From: Neurospora crassa OR74A
Lineage: Eukaryota > Ascomycota > Sordariomycetes > Sordariales > Sordariaceae
DNA: 64,000 nucleotides
Direction: 5' to 3'
NCBI RefSeq assembly: GCF_000182925.2
Contig: NC_026502.1
Span: 2,790,001 to 2,854,000, forward strand
The position numbers and the translations under genes are program-made. The notes below the pieces were generated by a model. The model searched no databases. It was given only the letters and a program-made list of their open reading frames with translations, and was not told the origin of the DNA. Positions 22,659 through 35,295 of the stretch are shown here, in pieces (positions within the stretch are counted from its first letter, which is position 1; each line of letters opens with the position of its first letter).

Positions 22659-23600
22659 ATGATTCAACGTTCGCCCTCCATGGACAGCGTAGTCCAGTGT
22701 CTGCTCAACGACTCGCGACTGGAGATCATGCTCGTTAGGATAGTGGAGTGTACAGCTGAGTTAGTCTACGTCCCATATCAAATCTCACCTTTTCCGCGCC
22801 CCTGACTGACAATTCTTTTCCTCGTAACCACAAACAGTAGTTTCAGCATGTCGGTGGAATACCAAGTAACCGCCACCGGCCCGGTCGGTTCCGTGGTCGA
22901 CGCCATGCTCGTCGACCTCGTCTACCTCGACCGGCCCTTCGGCAAGGTGCGGCTGCCCCAGACGAAGACGCGCTTCAACGGCACCGACGTGCACTTTTAC
23001 GACCAGACCATCCACGTCACCAACATGTCCATCTGGCTGCAGCTCTTATCGGACCTCACTCATAAGGAGAAATTGGTATACCATCTCCGCAATGGCGAGG
23101 CTCATCTCACGGGCCCGTTTGGGACGACAGCGCAGTGTGGGTACAACAAGGATATCCATGTGTTGGGGATGAACGGGCTCCCAGTCCTGATCAAGGATGT
23201 GGATCGGGAGGAAAGGAAGGTCACGCTGACCATGAGAAATCTGAGTACCTTTGAGCTTGACTATGGTCCGACGGTCTTTGAGATTCAGGAGGGTGGAGGG
23301 AAAGGGCAGTGGAGAACGATTGCGAGGTTGAAGGGCGACTTCTTTACTAAGCGGGGCGAATTTCATGTTGCCTTCGAGGTCGAGACGGTATCCTTGGACG
23401 GCGAAATCGACCACGCTCAAGGGGGTGAGGTGAAGGAGAGTGGGATGAGGCCAGCAGCAAAGAAGATGGGGTTGGATGCGGATAAGACATACCGTTTCCA
23501 AGGTGTTGGAACGGACAAGGAGGGAGCATGGACAAATGAAGCGATCAAGTTTATTCGAAGCCCGATCTTGTTGACGGAAAAATTTATCTCTTTGTACTGA
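22659..23600 (+). CDS. DUF3712 / LEA-like fungal protein, 287 aa (start uncertain)
   Basis: Exon 2 is 22838-23600 (stop TGA). A preceding exon 22659-22759 is proposed, joined by a 78-nt intron 22760-22837 (GTTAGT donor, CTGACTGAC, AAACAG). This extends the frame upstream with LLNDSRLEIM and CTADSFSMSVEYQVTATGPV, the order expected at the start of a DUF3712 domain (short beta segment, then a [ST]SFxMS step). The body contains RPFGKVRLPQ, GTDVHFYDQTIHV and many beta-strand-like stretches. The family is widespread in ascomycetes but its biochemical role is not established. Many members have an N-terminal membrane helix, which is not visible here, so further upstream exons are possible. Using the internal ATG at 22848 would give 250 aa and lose the first strand. 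Confidence 0.6.
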
Positions 23601-25075
23601 CAGGCCAAAGGCGATGGGATCGATATACTGCGTACTTTAAAGGCTGATTGGACAGTGGGACCTCGATTTTCAGGGGAAGTAAACAAAACCCAAAACCCAT
23701 GGTGAGTGATGTCGGTGTTCATTTCTTTTGGCTGTCCAGTTACTTGTCGGGCTTCGGCAGAATAGCCAACCACCATTCGTTTGCAGGCCTTCCTTCCACT
23801 TCAATTGGTAGATCACAGCCAAAAGGAGCATGGATATGTTGGTGCATCTGGAAGGCACGGTGCAGCTGAAACCAAGCCCAGAATTGTGAGGGGGAAGCTG
23901 CAATTGTTATAACTCTACGAGGGATTCAAGCTTGTGGGAATACAGAAGCAAGATGCAACAGCCCAGTGTCCTTATGCCCGACAAAATGCCGTAGATACCT
24001 GTACAGATATGATACAACACCAGGGTTGTGGCGGCTCAACAATCACCTCAGAGTTTCGTTCACTGCACATGGAAATCCTCTTCAAAAGAAAATGGCCGAT
24101 GAAACGCCCCGGAGCTCTTGAAGCCCTCCCGAGCTCTCCCGTCGATCCGGGAGATCCATCACTCTGGTTCAACAGGGCCGCATTCTTTAGTGCATCCCGT
24201 CATGCCCTGGAGTCTCGCCAGGGTCAGCCCAGTGAAATGGCACCCCACAAAAGTGAACGAACGGCCCTGGCCGATGTGGCTCGCTGGCCAATTAGATGCA
24301 AGTTGACCACCTGTAACGCTGCGCCTGCGGCGGACTGCGGGCCCCATTGGAACCAAGAGGCCACGAAGAACAAGTGTCCATCAACGAGACAGGCCCGGAC
24401 GGGATGCATCCTCCCTTTTTGGTGATGATGTCCTGGCGTTTTTACGAGTCGAAAAGTGTCCAGTCTTGAGGCTTCTGCAGCATTGAGTGCAGCTCCTCCT
24501 CCTTCTTCTCTACCTCTACCAACCTACTTTTTCCTCCTCTGGTCATCTTCTTCTCCACCCCATTTCAGTTTCGTCTTTCAAGGACGAGCTTTCAGCCACA
24601 CCCGGCAGCCCCCTTTGTTTCCTTCTCACCCCTCCATCTCAACCTTCCCGAACGCAATTGTGTTCTCCTTTCGGCGGCACATCGTCGATTGTTTGGGCTT
24701 CGACCTTTTCCGGACCATTGATCTTCACGCCCACTTTCCTGTTCGTTGCCTGACGTTTAACCTCCAAGCATCAGCTGGGAACAAAGGTACCTTACCTTGC
24801 TGACTTCGAGGATTCTCTTCTCTGACAAAGGCCCACGGTTCCCCCCTCTTGTTACATTCTTAGTGCCTTGTCCCTCTACATCACACACTTCGTTAACTAT
24901 ACTGCCACGCGTCCATTCTACACTCTCGTTAAATCCATCTCTTTCTCTTCCATGATCGGCCTTGCCATCAAACTACCACCTACGGCCTAACCGATCCCCG
25001 ATTGGATTGATATCTCTTCGTCCACGCCCACGATCGATCTAGACACTCTGAAGCTCCCTTGAGCGAACTTGCACC
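23601..25075. other. Intergenic; promoter and leader of PMT2
   Basis: No gene with an ATG and family resemblance. A 163-codon GTG-initiated frame at 23934-24425 was judged chance. The part just before PMT2 (24480-25075) is pyrimidine-rich, as expected of a long leader. Confidence 0.6.
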
Positions 25076-27567
25076 ATGGCGACCCCGACGGATGGCTCCG
25101 AGCGAGCCACCACGGCCTCCGGTGCCGATCCCTTTGGAGATGCGGCCCGGAGACGCAACAATCCTCCAGTCGCTCCTACTGCTACCGAAAAGCCCCAGCC
25201 CGAGGATAAGAAGAAGGCTCTGGTTCCCGTGAAGAAGGTCCGTAGCTAGCCTGTGACCCAATCTTGCACTTTATCCATGCTAATCAACATTTGTATTCTA
25301 GGAGCAGAGCTTCCTTGATTGTATTGCGAGCTGGGAGTGGATCGTTGCCCCCGTCGTCTTCACGTTCCTGGCTTTCTTTACGCGTTTCTGGCAGATTGGT
25401 CTTTCCCCCATCGTGACATGGGACGAAGCTCAGTAAGCACACCCGCCTATCCAGACACCATAGATTGCGAGGCTAGCTAACACGATACAACGTACAGTTT
25501 CGGAAAATTTGGTAGCCATTACCTCAAGCGCGAATTCTACTTTGATGTTCACCCTCCTGCCGGAAAGCTCCTCGTTGGTCTGAGCGGATTGCTTGCGGGT
25601 TACAATGGATCTTTCGAGTTCAAGTCCGGCGAGACTTATCCCGAGGAAATCAACTACACTTTCATGCGCCAGTTCAACGCTTTCTGGGGCGCCGTGTGCG
25701 TTCCCCTGGCCTACTTTACCGCCAAGGCGCTTCACTTCAAGCTCCCTGCCGTCTGGCTCGTCACTCTCATGGTTCTTTGCGAGAACTCGTACACCACCAT
25801 CAGCCGCTTCATCCTCCTCGATTCTATGCTCCTCTTCGGTACCGTGGCCACCACTTTGTGCTGGGCCAAGTTCCATAACCTACGCAAGAAAAGCTTCACG
25901 CCTGAGTGGGCCTTCTGGTTGTTCCTGACTGGTCTCAGCATCGGCTTTGTCTGCAGTGTCAAGTGGGTTGGACTCTTCGTTACCGCTCTGGTCGGTCTCT
26001 ACACCATTGAGGACCTCTGGAACAAGTTCGGCGATACCAAGATGCCCGTCAAGGTTCTTGCTGCCCATGTTGCTGCTCGCGTCAGCTGCCTCATTATCCT
26101 GCCCTTTGCGGTTTACCTTTTGAGCTTTGCCATCCACTTCTGGGTTTTGACCAACTCCGGCCCCGGCGATGCCCAGATGCCCTCGCTCTTCCAGGCTAAC
26201 TTGAGAGGCACTGAGGTTGGCAGGGACAGCCCCTTGGAGCTTGCTATCGGCTCCCGCGTGACTATCAAGAACATGGGCTATGGTGGTGGCCTGCTTCACA
26301 GTCACGTTCAAACCTACCCTGAGGGTTCCAACCAACAACAAGTAACCTGCTATCACCACAAGGATGCCAACAACGACTGGTTCTTCTACCCTAACCGCAG
26401 GGAGCAGGCTTATGACGAGAACTCTGACGAGATTCGTTACATTGGTGATGGCAGCACCGTTCGCCTCATCCATGCCCAGACCGGCCGCAACCTCCACTCC
26501 CACGAGATCCCCGCTCCCATGACCAAGAGCGACAAGGAGGTTTCTTGCTATGGCAACCTTACCGTTGGTGATGAGAAGGACCACTGGAAGATTGAGGTCG
26601 TCAAGGACACCAATTCTCGCGATCGCTCCAAGATCCGCACTCTCACCACTGCCTTCCGCTTGAAGCACGAGGTTTTGGGATGCTACCTCCGCGCTGGAAC
26701 CGTCAATCTTCCCCAGTGGGGTTTCAAGCAGATCGAGACTACCTGCACCAAGACCAACAACCCTCGTGACACCTACACTCACTGGAACGTCGAGTCCCAT
26801 ACTAACCCCAAGCGTAAGTTTGCCCCGTAGTTGAGGGTGGCTTCGTTCCTTCTGCTAACAGACACCAGTGCCTCCTGCTGAACCCGGTCAGTACAAGAGT
26901 CAATTCCTTCAGGACTTCATTCACTTGGTATGTATCTCCGTTCCCATCTGCTTCTAGGAAATCCTCCTAACCTGCGTGACAGAACGTTGCCATGATGACC
27001 TCGAACAACGCTCTTGTTCCCGATCCTGACAAGCAGGACGATTTGGCTTCCCAATGGTGGCAGTGGCCTATTCTTCACGTTGGCTTGAGAATGTGCAGCT
27101 GGGATGATAAGACTGTCAAGTATTTCCTGCTTGGCAATCCTCTCGTCTACTGGGGCTCCACTGCCGCTCTTGGAGTATTTGGCCTTCTTGTTGTTTGGTA
27201 CACTCTCCGCTGGCAGCGTGGCTACAAGGAGCTCGGCCAGGACGGCATCGACCAGATCCACTACGCCGGAGTCTACCCTGTCATCGGCTGGTTCCTCCAC
27301 TACTTGCCCTTCATCGTCATGGGCCGTGTCACCTACGTCCATCACTATTACCCGGCGCTCTACTTCGCCATCCTCTGCTTCGGTTTCCTTGCTGACTGGT
27401 TCCTCAGAGCCAAGAGCAAGCTTACCCAGGGCATTGCCTATGGTATCCTTTATGCGACAGTTATTGGGCTTTACATCTTCTTCATGCCCATCAGCTGGGG
27501 AATGGTCGGCCCGAACCAGCAATACAAGTACATGAAGTGGTTCGATAACTGGAGGATCTCGGATTAG
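25076..27567 (+). CDS. PMT2: Protein O-mannosyltransferase, PMT2 subfamily, 750 aa
   Basis: ER integral enzyme that transfers mannose from dolichyl-phosphate-mannose to Ser/Thr of secretory proteins; PMT2 members act as heterodimers with PMT1 types. Exons: 25076-25237, 25302-25432, 25498-26813, 26869-26927 and 26983-27567, all introns 55-65 nt. The catalytic acid pair is about D95-E96 in TWDEAHFGKFGSHYLKREF. GLLAGYNGSFEFKSGE-type luminal residues follow, then multiple membrane helices. A luminal MIR region at about residues 320-510 includes LLHSHVQTYPEGSNQQQVTC. The last five helices include MGRVTYVHHYYPALYFA, and the end is YMKWFDNWRISD. Residue-by-residue it is much closer to yeast Pmt2 than to Pmt1 or Pmt4. 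The N-terminal 50 residues are cytosolic and charged. Confidence 0.95.
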
Positions 27568-28291
27568 ATGTGGTGATTGGGATGGAACCTATGGGCAGCC
27601 CCGTTCTCGGTTGGCAATCATCACAGCAGCAGTCTTCCTGTAACTGATGCTATTCCAAAAGTGTACCAAATTCTGTGCATCTGCATTGACAACATCTTAT
27701 TTCCTTTTAAGTTTGATCTAAAACAAAAAGAACAATGAGCTATAGAAAAATGGGAAACATTTCATTAGTGTGTCTACTGGAGGGTATTTGTCGAGATATT
27801 TGCCTGTTGCAATCTGATGAAGAGTGTCTGTAACGAAAGACAGTGGTTTCCTTGATGTAATAGATCAGGGCTATCAAACTTGCGTATTAGGGCAAGTCAT
27901 ATACTCAGAAACACGGTACACTTGTCGACTAGCCATTTGCTTTGGTAGTAGTGATGAGAAAGTCTATGGTTCTGCCTGCGTTCCCGGCATCAATGCCCGA
28001 TATCCTTTGTTGAAAATGCAGATGCGTTCATGTCGGTCGAACAGGAAATCATCAGGGCAATACATCATTACATCCATCCACATCATTATCTACTTTGCTC
28101 CCGGGTTCCTGTCAATCCTGTTTCGAATTAATACGCGGCAGACCGACAGTCGTGATATCCCCCACCATCGTTTCCCTTTCCCTAGCTTTTCACATTCCCA
28201 TAAAAGGTTTTGATCGTATCTCATGTGTATTTGATTCGTCCCTCTTTGCTTTCCTCCTCCACCTTCTCCTCCTCAAGGGGCTACCCTTCAC
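27568..28291. other. Convergent intergenic region (PMT2 / Rab)
   Basis: 724 bp of 3' flank for both genes. No gene or repeat recognised. Confidence 0.6.
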
Positions 28292-29188
28292 TCAACAACA
28301 CCCTCCATAACCGCCCGCCTTATCCCCCGTCAACTTCACATGCGTTCCTCCCCCTCCTGCGCCGCCTCCACCTAACCCAGCACTAGGCCCCTTTACCCCC
28401 GACCGTCTATCATTCAAATCGTACTTTCCCGCCTGAATATTCTGGTATATCCTCTCGGCCACCCTCATAAACGCCTTCTCGACGTTCTCCCCGCTCTTGG
28501 CGCTCGTCTCCACGTACTCGAGCACTCCATTCCTCCTTGCCCACTCTTCCGCTTCTTTCCTCGTTACTTCTCGCTTGTTGTTTTCTCCCTCGTTTTCGTC
28601 GTTTGCTTCGGTAAGATCGGCCTTGTTGCCGACCAAGATCACCACAATGTCCGGCTCGGCAATGGCGCGAAGGTCGTTCAGCCAGTCGGTTACGTGCTCA
28701 AATGTCTGTTTGCGCGAGAGGTCGAAGACGAGGAGGGCGCCCGAGGCGCCGCGGAAGTAGGAGCGCGTGACGGATTTGTAGGTTTCTTGGCCGGCCGTGT
28801 CCCAGAGGGAGAGTTTCATGTGTTTTTGCGGGACAGGGGGGTCGGATGCTGAAGAAGAAGAGGAGGAGGGCTTGGCGGCTATTGGGGGTGGGGGGAGGCC
28901 CCCGGAGGAGGAGGTTGTAGTGTTTGGTATTGTTGTTGTTGTGGAATCTGAGGTGAAGGTGGTTGTGGAGGATGCTGGTTGTTGTTGTTGTGATTGTTGG
29001 GAATCGAGGTTGCTGTGAGGAGGACCGACGGGGACGATGCGTGAGCCGAATTCGACACCGATGGTCACGTCGTGGTGGGTGACGAAGCGGCCCTCGCAGA
29101 GCCGGATGGTGAGCGAGGATTTACCGCAGCCTGAGTCGCCGATGCACACTAGCTTTGCGATGTAGTCCCAAGGTAATGAGGACGACAT
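28292..29188 (-). CDS. Rab4-like small GTPase with long insertion in the G domain, 298 aa
   Basis: Endosomal-type Rab GTPase. The start MSSSLPWDYIAKLVCIGDSG at 29188 was chosen over the longer upstream frame because Rab proteins begin only a few residues before the first strand. P-loop GDSGCGKS is at 17-24, switch-I Thr about T42 (HDVTIGVEFG), DTAGQE at 130-135, NKAD at 188-191, ETSAK at 227-231, and the end GGCC is a geranylgeranylation motif. Between GVEFGSRIV and MKLSLWDTAG lie about 75 residues where a Rab normally has about 10: a Ser/Thr/Gln/Pro low-complexity insertion. No splice donor and CTAAC-type branch that would remove it was found. The family resemblance is to Rab4/Rab2/Rab14; Rab4 is my best guess from SRSYFRG-like TRSYFRGASGALLVFD. 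Expected size without the insertion is about 230 aa. Confidence 0.88.
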   Translation of the reverse strand: MSSSLPWDYIAKLVCIGDSGCGKSSLTIRLCEGRFVTHHDVTIGVEFGSRIVPVGPPHSNLDSQQSQQQQPASSTTTFTSDSTTTTIPNTTTSSSGGLPPPPIAAKPSSSSSSASDPPVPQKHMKLSLWDTAGQETYKSVTRSYFRGASGALLVFDLSRKQTFEHVTDWLNDLRAIAEPDIVVILVGNKADLTEANDENEGENNKREVTRKEAEEWARRNGVLEYVETSAKSGENVEKAFMRVAERIYQNIQAGKYDLNDRRSGVKGPSAGLGGGGAGGGGTHVKLTGDKAGGYGGCC

Positions 29189-31372
29189 GGTGGGTTCTGA
29201 TTGTGGAATATCCTCCTGACGATTCGGCTGATAGGGTGTTGAATGGATGTTGGTAGTTTTTTGTTGAAAATAATGGAGGAGGAAGAATCTCCAGATACTG
29301 TCGGGAGGAGTATGAATGCTTCTCGATGACGGATGGCCTGGGCCTTGCTTGGTGTTTATCGTTTCGAGTTGCGGGGACTGGGTTATGGGTAACCGAGCGG
29401 GAGTTTGCAAGGGGTTCACTCGTCAGGAGATCAGGCGAGGTGATAGACTGCAGAGCTATCCCGAGATAGGCAGTGGATCTGGTTCCCTGTTATATCCAAG
29501 AGTCGGCGGCTTGGACGGTGTCTCTTGGGGGACTGGTCTGACTGCTTGGTTGATCGATGATGATATATGTGGCTAAGTGCCGCCGAGGCTGGACTGAAGA
29601 ATCTTGCTTCTGTTGGGAATGTGATTCTCACACCGTTCCTGACGACAATGCAACGCAAGTGATGGTTGGACTTTTAACTCGCTGCAGTGGCTGGACGTCG
29701 TTCAGAGTATCGATGAGGATTTGGACTCGGAAAAAATGATGGAGATGTTGACTCGTCGCGAATTGACAACTGATATAGCTGGGTTTTGCCTTTCGGCTGA
29801 TTTCGATGATGTTGGATTGCGGTGGAGGATGGACGCCTAGAACGATACCTACTTGTGAAAGAGGTCGCTGCAGGAACCTGGCTGTGTGAACGACTGACTG
29901 GATGAAGGCTGAATGGAGGACACCCTGACACCTCACTCACGGGGAGACAGCTTGTAGCTCCAGTCTCGTTAAGGACGGAAGGATCCAACCAATGGTAGAC
30001 AGCCGCTTACAGTGGATCACCTGGTCTGGGCTCGCGGTGGCATCGGGTACATATCAGGCAGTGACGCAACGAGAAGTGAACGATAACAGACGTCTTCACA
30101 TTCCCGTTCAGAAGACGATGTCATGGGGCATCATCCTTTTTGAGTTGAGGACGTCTAGACAAAGGGTGAATGCCTCAGTCCTCACAAGGGGCCGGCAGGT
30201 GAGTTACGTGTTCGCACAAGCAAAGCCTTTTGGTTTCCTCTATTACTTTGTGTTATCTCCCGGTGTGGCTGTTGTGCACTCTGACAGTCTGACTGCCGAA
30301 GAGAAGTTGAATCACGGCATGATTGATTTGTTGAAGCCAATGCCGTGTTCTACCTACTTAGTGTACCTTAAAGGAGCAAACATCCGGCAGGCACCACCGA
30401 ATGTCGTTAATTTCGGAGCTCCAAGCTGCCCGTCTGTCCCGTCTTCTACACTATATGTCTTGATGTACCTCTACCCATCAAGGTTCCTATCCTACATGTA
30501 GTGTATTGTAGTGTAGTGTAGTATAGGTGTAGCGAGGGTCGGAGGTGGTAACTGAAAGGTCAGAGATGTGAGGGTTGGTTGGCTGGTAGAGACTGTCCGG
30601 TTGTTGGTGTCGGGTGGTTTGCCCGTTGATCACGGCAGGCGGACTGGACCTCAGGCTCCCAGCGAGCCAGGTTTGTCGCGTGCAGTGTGGGCGGTCAGTC
30701 GCCAGCCCACTTGGTGTCAAGTAGCTGCTGTTACACAGTGGACACCCGATCCCTTGTCTGCCTGTTTCTTGTACACCCGTACCCTACCTTGCCTAGGTAC
30801 CTAAGACTCCGGATCTTATCAACAGCCATCTAGATTCCCTTGTTTTGTTTTCGGCCTTTTCATCCTCTTTCTGGTTCGCTCTCGTATATCTCCATGCACT
30901 GATTGATGCACATGGCGCCCATGTTCTTGGGACTATCCAGTTAATTCTCGCTGCCTTGGGCCGCCTTGTTCATCCTTTCTTTACATGAGGCAGAAGCCTG
31001 AAGTGCCAAACCTCCTCCTCCGTCGCTCTGAAACCCCCTCCATCGATCAGGCTCTGGCTGTATAAGCGTCTTGTTAGCATAACAGAGTCATCCTGTCTAA
31101 CAAACGTCAGGCTGTCGCATACCAAGTGGCATCTTTCCCAATTCTCGAGAAAACACAAGCTGGAATTATCCTTACATCGACATCTCCAACTCGCCCGCAT
31201 CGATCCGACCACCACAGGCGTCCCGTCTGCGTTCGTCTGCCGTCATCAGCTACGCATTATCCGCCGTGGTCCCACACCGCCGACTAACACCACAAGGCAC
31301 CATTCCCGACGAGCCCACTGGAGTTGCAATAACCTTTTCGAAACAACTTTTGGGGGCGTGGGATAGACCGCC
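29189..31372. promoter_or_regulatory. 2.2-kb divergent intergenic region (Rab / Pns1)
   Basis: No gene recognised; frames such as 29992-30501 have no family resemblance. A TGTAGTGTA-type short repeat lies at 30498-30526. The right end is a pyrimidine-rich leader before the transporter ATG. Confidence 0.55.
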
Positions 31373-33754
31373 ATGTTCTCAGAATGTGCGTATATCCATG
31401 TCCACCTCCCCGACCTTACCCATTAATTGATATTTACCCCCCAGCGTCCAACCGTTTCTCATACTGACCAACAGGCGATACCAGATGCGTCAAAGTTCCT
31501 CTCCCAGTCACAGTCACGGTTGTCCAGCTTTGCCGGGCAAGATAACAACGACCGGCCTTCGTCTCGCCAACCAGGGGGCTGGACCGGCAGAGGCAGAGGA
31601 CTGAGTGGGCGCTCCTACTACAGAGGCGCCACAGGCAACCCTTATCAACCGACTGGCTCTCGCTTTGGTACCCTTGCCGGATTTGGGTCTCGATACGCCC
31701 AGGATGCGCCGCTTTTTCAAGCCGCTGTTGAGCAAGAGGAGGAGGACGAGGAGGAGAGAGACCGGGAGGCTGCAGATCTGTTTGCACTGCAACGCTCCCG
31801 TCGCGTGATACCTGCCGCCCGGTTGGAAGATAGCACCGAAGCCGAGGATGATGGGAGTGCTTCGCTAGAGAGGAGTCGGGGATACCAAGACGCCCTCGGA
31901 ACTCGCCTCCACGGCATCAGAAGCAGTTGGAACGACTCTACAAGTCTATCCAAGCGTGAACACGACCGCCGACAAGGAGGGAGCAAGTTATTTGGGAAGC
32001 ACAAACGCCAAGGCTCGGATGAGGATGACAGCACTAAGGGGGCCATGGAAGACGTAGGACTGCAGTCAACTATTGCCGAGGATGATGATGACCCGCCAGA
32101 GGATCTGTTGGGTGAGGCTTCTATGGGCAGCTCACCACCGGCTTTCCAAAAGTTCAAGTCACGGCCGGCAACGCAGAGATATTCAACCAGGAGAAGTTCG
32201 GTTCAGGATTCGGAGGCCGGTCTATTGCACGAGTCGCGAAGGTCGTTCGACGGTGGATTGCCACCAGATGCTGGGCTAACACCAGCACAACCGGTTGCGG
32301 ATGGGGAAATATTTGTCCATGATCCTTTCTTCGCTTACATATTCTTGATTGCGTTGGCTTCCTTGTTTGCGACATTTGTGCTGGTTTACCTTCACACAAG
32401 CGGGAAGCGGCCACTCGGCGACACCATTTACAACACCATAACCAAATCTTTCAACCTACTAGCTGTCGACACATTGGTTTCAATGGTTGTCGCATTTGTG
32501 TGGTTGGCGACTCTGCGGGCGTACATCAGGCCACTGGTTTACTTGATCTTGGTGTCCGTGCCGATTATCATGACCGCCTTCTCCCTGTATCCCTTGATCT
32601 TGAGTTTCCGCTCAACGAGCGGAAGTACCCGAGCGCAGGATACCGTCATGAGGTGGGCTTCCACTGTCCCAGCTGCTGCGGCCGTGATCTGGATATACAT
32701 GGTCTTCAAGGGCCGCCTTGCGATTCGATCAGCCATCCATATCCTGGAGTTCTCGAGTCGTATTCTTGCGGCAAACTCGCCTTTGATGTTGGTTGGTGTA
32801 GGATGCCTGGCCACGGTAGTGCTCTGGACCTGGGTCTGGTTACTCATGTTTACCAGAGTCTTCCTGGGCGGGAGTTTCTCCAGCTACCTATCGCGTTTTA
32901 TCATCAGTGCGTCCAGTTGGTGGCTAGGCATCTACTTTGTTCTGATGTACATCTGGACCTTGTCGATCCTCTCCGGCATCCAGCGAGCCACGACGGCGGC
33001 GACGGTATCGCAATGGTATTTTCATCGCAACGCGGTCCCAGCAGCATCATCCAAGGACGTCGTCTCTGCCGCCCTGGGCCACGCTCTTAGCACCATCTTT
33101 GGCACCATCAGCATGTCGACACTGATAGCGCTAGCCATCCGCCTGCCCCTTCTCATATTACCCTCTCGCGCTGCAAACATTCTCAGTATGATTGTTTACT
33201 CGTTCGTTCCTACACCGATTGCAGCTCTTACGAACCCGTTGACTCTCACGTATGCCGCCATCCATTCCGAGTCCCTCGCGGTTGCCTCTCGAGGCCTTAG
33301 CCGAATGGACTTCCTTGCCCCTCAGCGACCCACCACGACGCTCACACCAGTCGCTCTACGATCCGACACTCACAACTCTCCACTCCTGCCATATCGGCTA
33401 GCAAAGCTTATCTTGCATGCTACGCGGTTCATAATGGCTACCGCGCTCGGCTTTGCGGGTTGGGTCATGACGGCTCGACAGCTGACGGTTGAACGACCCG
33501 ATGGGACCCTGGGACTTAAGGGGAGCGCGTACGCCTATGTCGTGGGTATGGTTGCCAGCTTTATCGGATGGGGCATCCTAGGTGCAATGGAAGGTATTCT
33601 GAGTGGTATCGTCGATGCCGTTGTCATCTGCTATGGTAGCGAAAGGGGAATGGCTTCAGGCGGTTACTGTATGGAGGCCGCGCAGCTCTTTGGTTCTTTC
33701 AATGGATCCTACGGTAGGGGCAGAGATGAAGAGGACCGCCGCGAGGTTTACTAG
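31373..33754 (+). CDS. PNS1: Choline-transporter-like membrane protein (CTL/SLC44, Pns1 type), 760 aa
   Basis: Exon 1 is only 13 nt (31373-31385); the 99-nt intron 31386-31484 has GTGCGT, TACTGAC and TACCAG; exon 2 is 31485-33754. Splicing yields MFSEYASKFLSQSQSRLSSF, an N-terminus I regard as conserved among filamentous fungi. The first about 280 residues are hydrophilic and rich in Glu/Arg/Ser, with Gly-Arg near residues 35-60. About ten membrane segments follow from residue 285 (FFAYIFLIALASLFATFVLV) to about 745, including the family region WLGIYFVLMYIWTLSILSGIQRATTAATVSQWYF. Family members localise to the plasma membrane. Choline transport has been shown for animal CTLs but is doubtful for yeast Pns1, so the substrate is not claimed. 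Confidence 0.9.
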
Positions 33755-35295
33755 GCGTCCAAACCTGACGAGTGGCATACTCCATGGAATGGAGGCATAG
33801 CATTTGAATGATGATGGAACGAAATAAGATGACGCATTACGATGGGATGGTTTGGTTCAATACTTTTCGGGACTTTACAACTGGTCGAAAGCGCAGACAA
33901 TATGAGACGGGAAAGGTTACGGAATGGTTACGGAGACTGCACAGGTATTGCGATTTCGCTGGGTCTTTCCTCTGCGTTTGTGAGCATAATTGGAGTAGAG
34001 GAAACTGGCCTAAACTGCATTGTTATGGTGACCAAATGGGCAATCATGGTTTTATAGACAAGTGTCAGTATAAACCGACGCAAGGTAGGCTGTAGTTCGA
34101 AGAGTTGGTTGATGCTGGCTCTGGGTTAGGGTTAATGATTGAAACATAGCGACTATATGAAGATACCTATGCCACCACGTTGTGCGGATCTACATTGAAT
34201 TATAGATATCAGTCTAATGGAAGAATCTAGCAAGATATAGTGTAGAGCGAGTGTCTCCGGGATGAGTTCTGCGCGGCTCCACAAAGAATGGTGATAGCAC
34301 AGCCTCCTGTGGTTATCGATTTGATCACATGGCAGGACACGGCATCGTCCGAACCTGAACCATGGGCGGCCTCAACTCGAGGCGACAAGAAAGCGTGACA
34401 AATGTTGCAATTCAGCGATTCAGGCGAGTTGTCGGGATTTAAGGAGTTCCGACCTTGACGCTTGCCACCTACAGTGGCTGGTTCATTGAGATACTGCTGC
34501 TAGAGGCTATTCCGGAACACCGGACAGCCACTGACGGGGACTCGGGGTTCGAGCAGTTGAACGACTCCCCATACCTACCTAATATTATACATGCTGCTGA
34601 ATCATCACGATATCTAGGTTGTCTCGCTTGTCAACTTGAACCCCGCATTGACGGGGCTGTGCATTTGTACACTTGGGATCGGGTGTTCCTGAGCTCTCCC
34701 GTGGCTTCTATGTCTGCTTGAGTGGTTTGGAAACCGCTGCTGCCTCTATTGAGCTGTGTATTCCTCTGGCGAGTCGTTCGCAAACCGCCAGTCTTGGCAT
34801 CGTATCCGCAATTTACATCATACCGGGACGTCGGTCTACTTTCAGTCGCAACGCCACCCTCGTCAAGCTGCCTCAACAACTTAGACCCCTACGCAGGTGC
34901 ATTGGTTAGTCTAATAGATAAACACCAACCTTCACAATACCAAGTCTGCCGTCTTCCTACTTTTCATTCAAAAGTAATCCTTTCGCATTTCGCATCTGGT
35001 GGACTCGGCGCAGTTCTGCCACCTGGAAGTCAGTTACCACGAGATACCTACTCTACAGTACACCATATAAAGCAAACCCCCCCGCTTTGAAACCCATCTC
35101 TTACACGACCTACAACCTCTTGTACCCCTCCTTCGTCATTCACGCACCTTTTTCTTGCCTCACCCGACATCAACCAACAAGTCGTACGAACCAGATCTCC
35201 TATTCCACATCTTCTTTCCTCAACTTTCAGAGTCCTCCCTCTGTATCACATAATCAACCTACCTACAAACAAGAACGCACAGCACAGTCTGTTCG
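33755..35295. other. Intergenic; promoter of the WW-domain gene
   Basis: No gene seen. It includes GGGTTAGGGTTAA at about 34123 (two telomere-like units) and a pyrimidine/CAAC-rich leader just before the next ATG. Confidence 0.55.

Noticed and set aside
23934-24425. 163-codon frame between the DUF3712 and PMT2 genes
   Set aside because: Starts with GTG, no splice or domain support, mixed composition.
25880-26800. 306-codon frame on minus strand
   Set aside because: Antisense shadow of PMT2 exon 3.
28850-29020. Intron inside the Rab gene to remove the insertion
   Set aside because: No donor plus CTAAC/CTGAC branch plus acceptor combination in phase was found on the minus strand.
29992-30501. 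169-codon frame upstream of Pns1
   Set aside because: No domain, no conserved splice context; likely chance in a promoter region.
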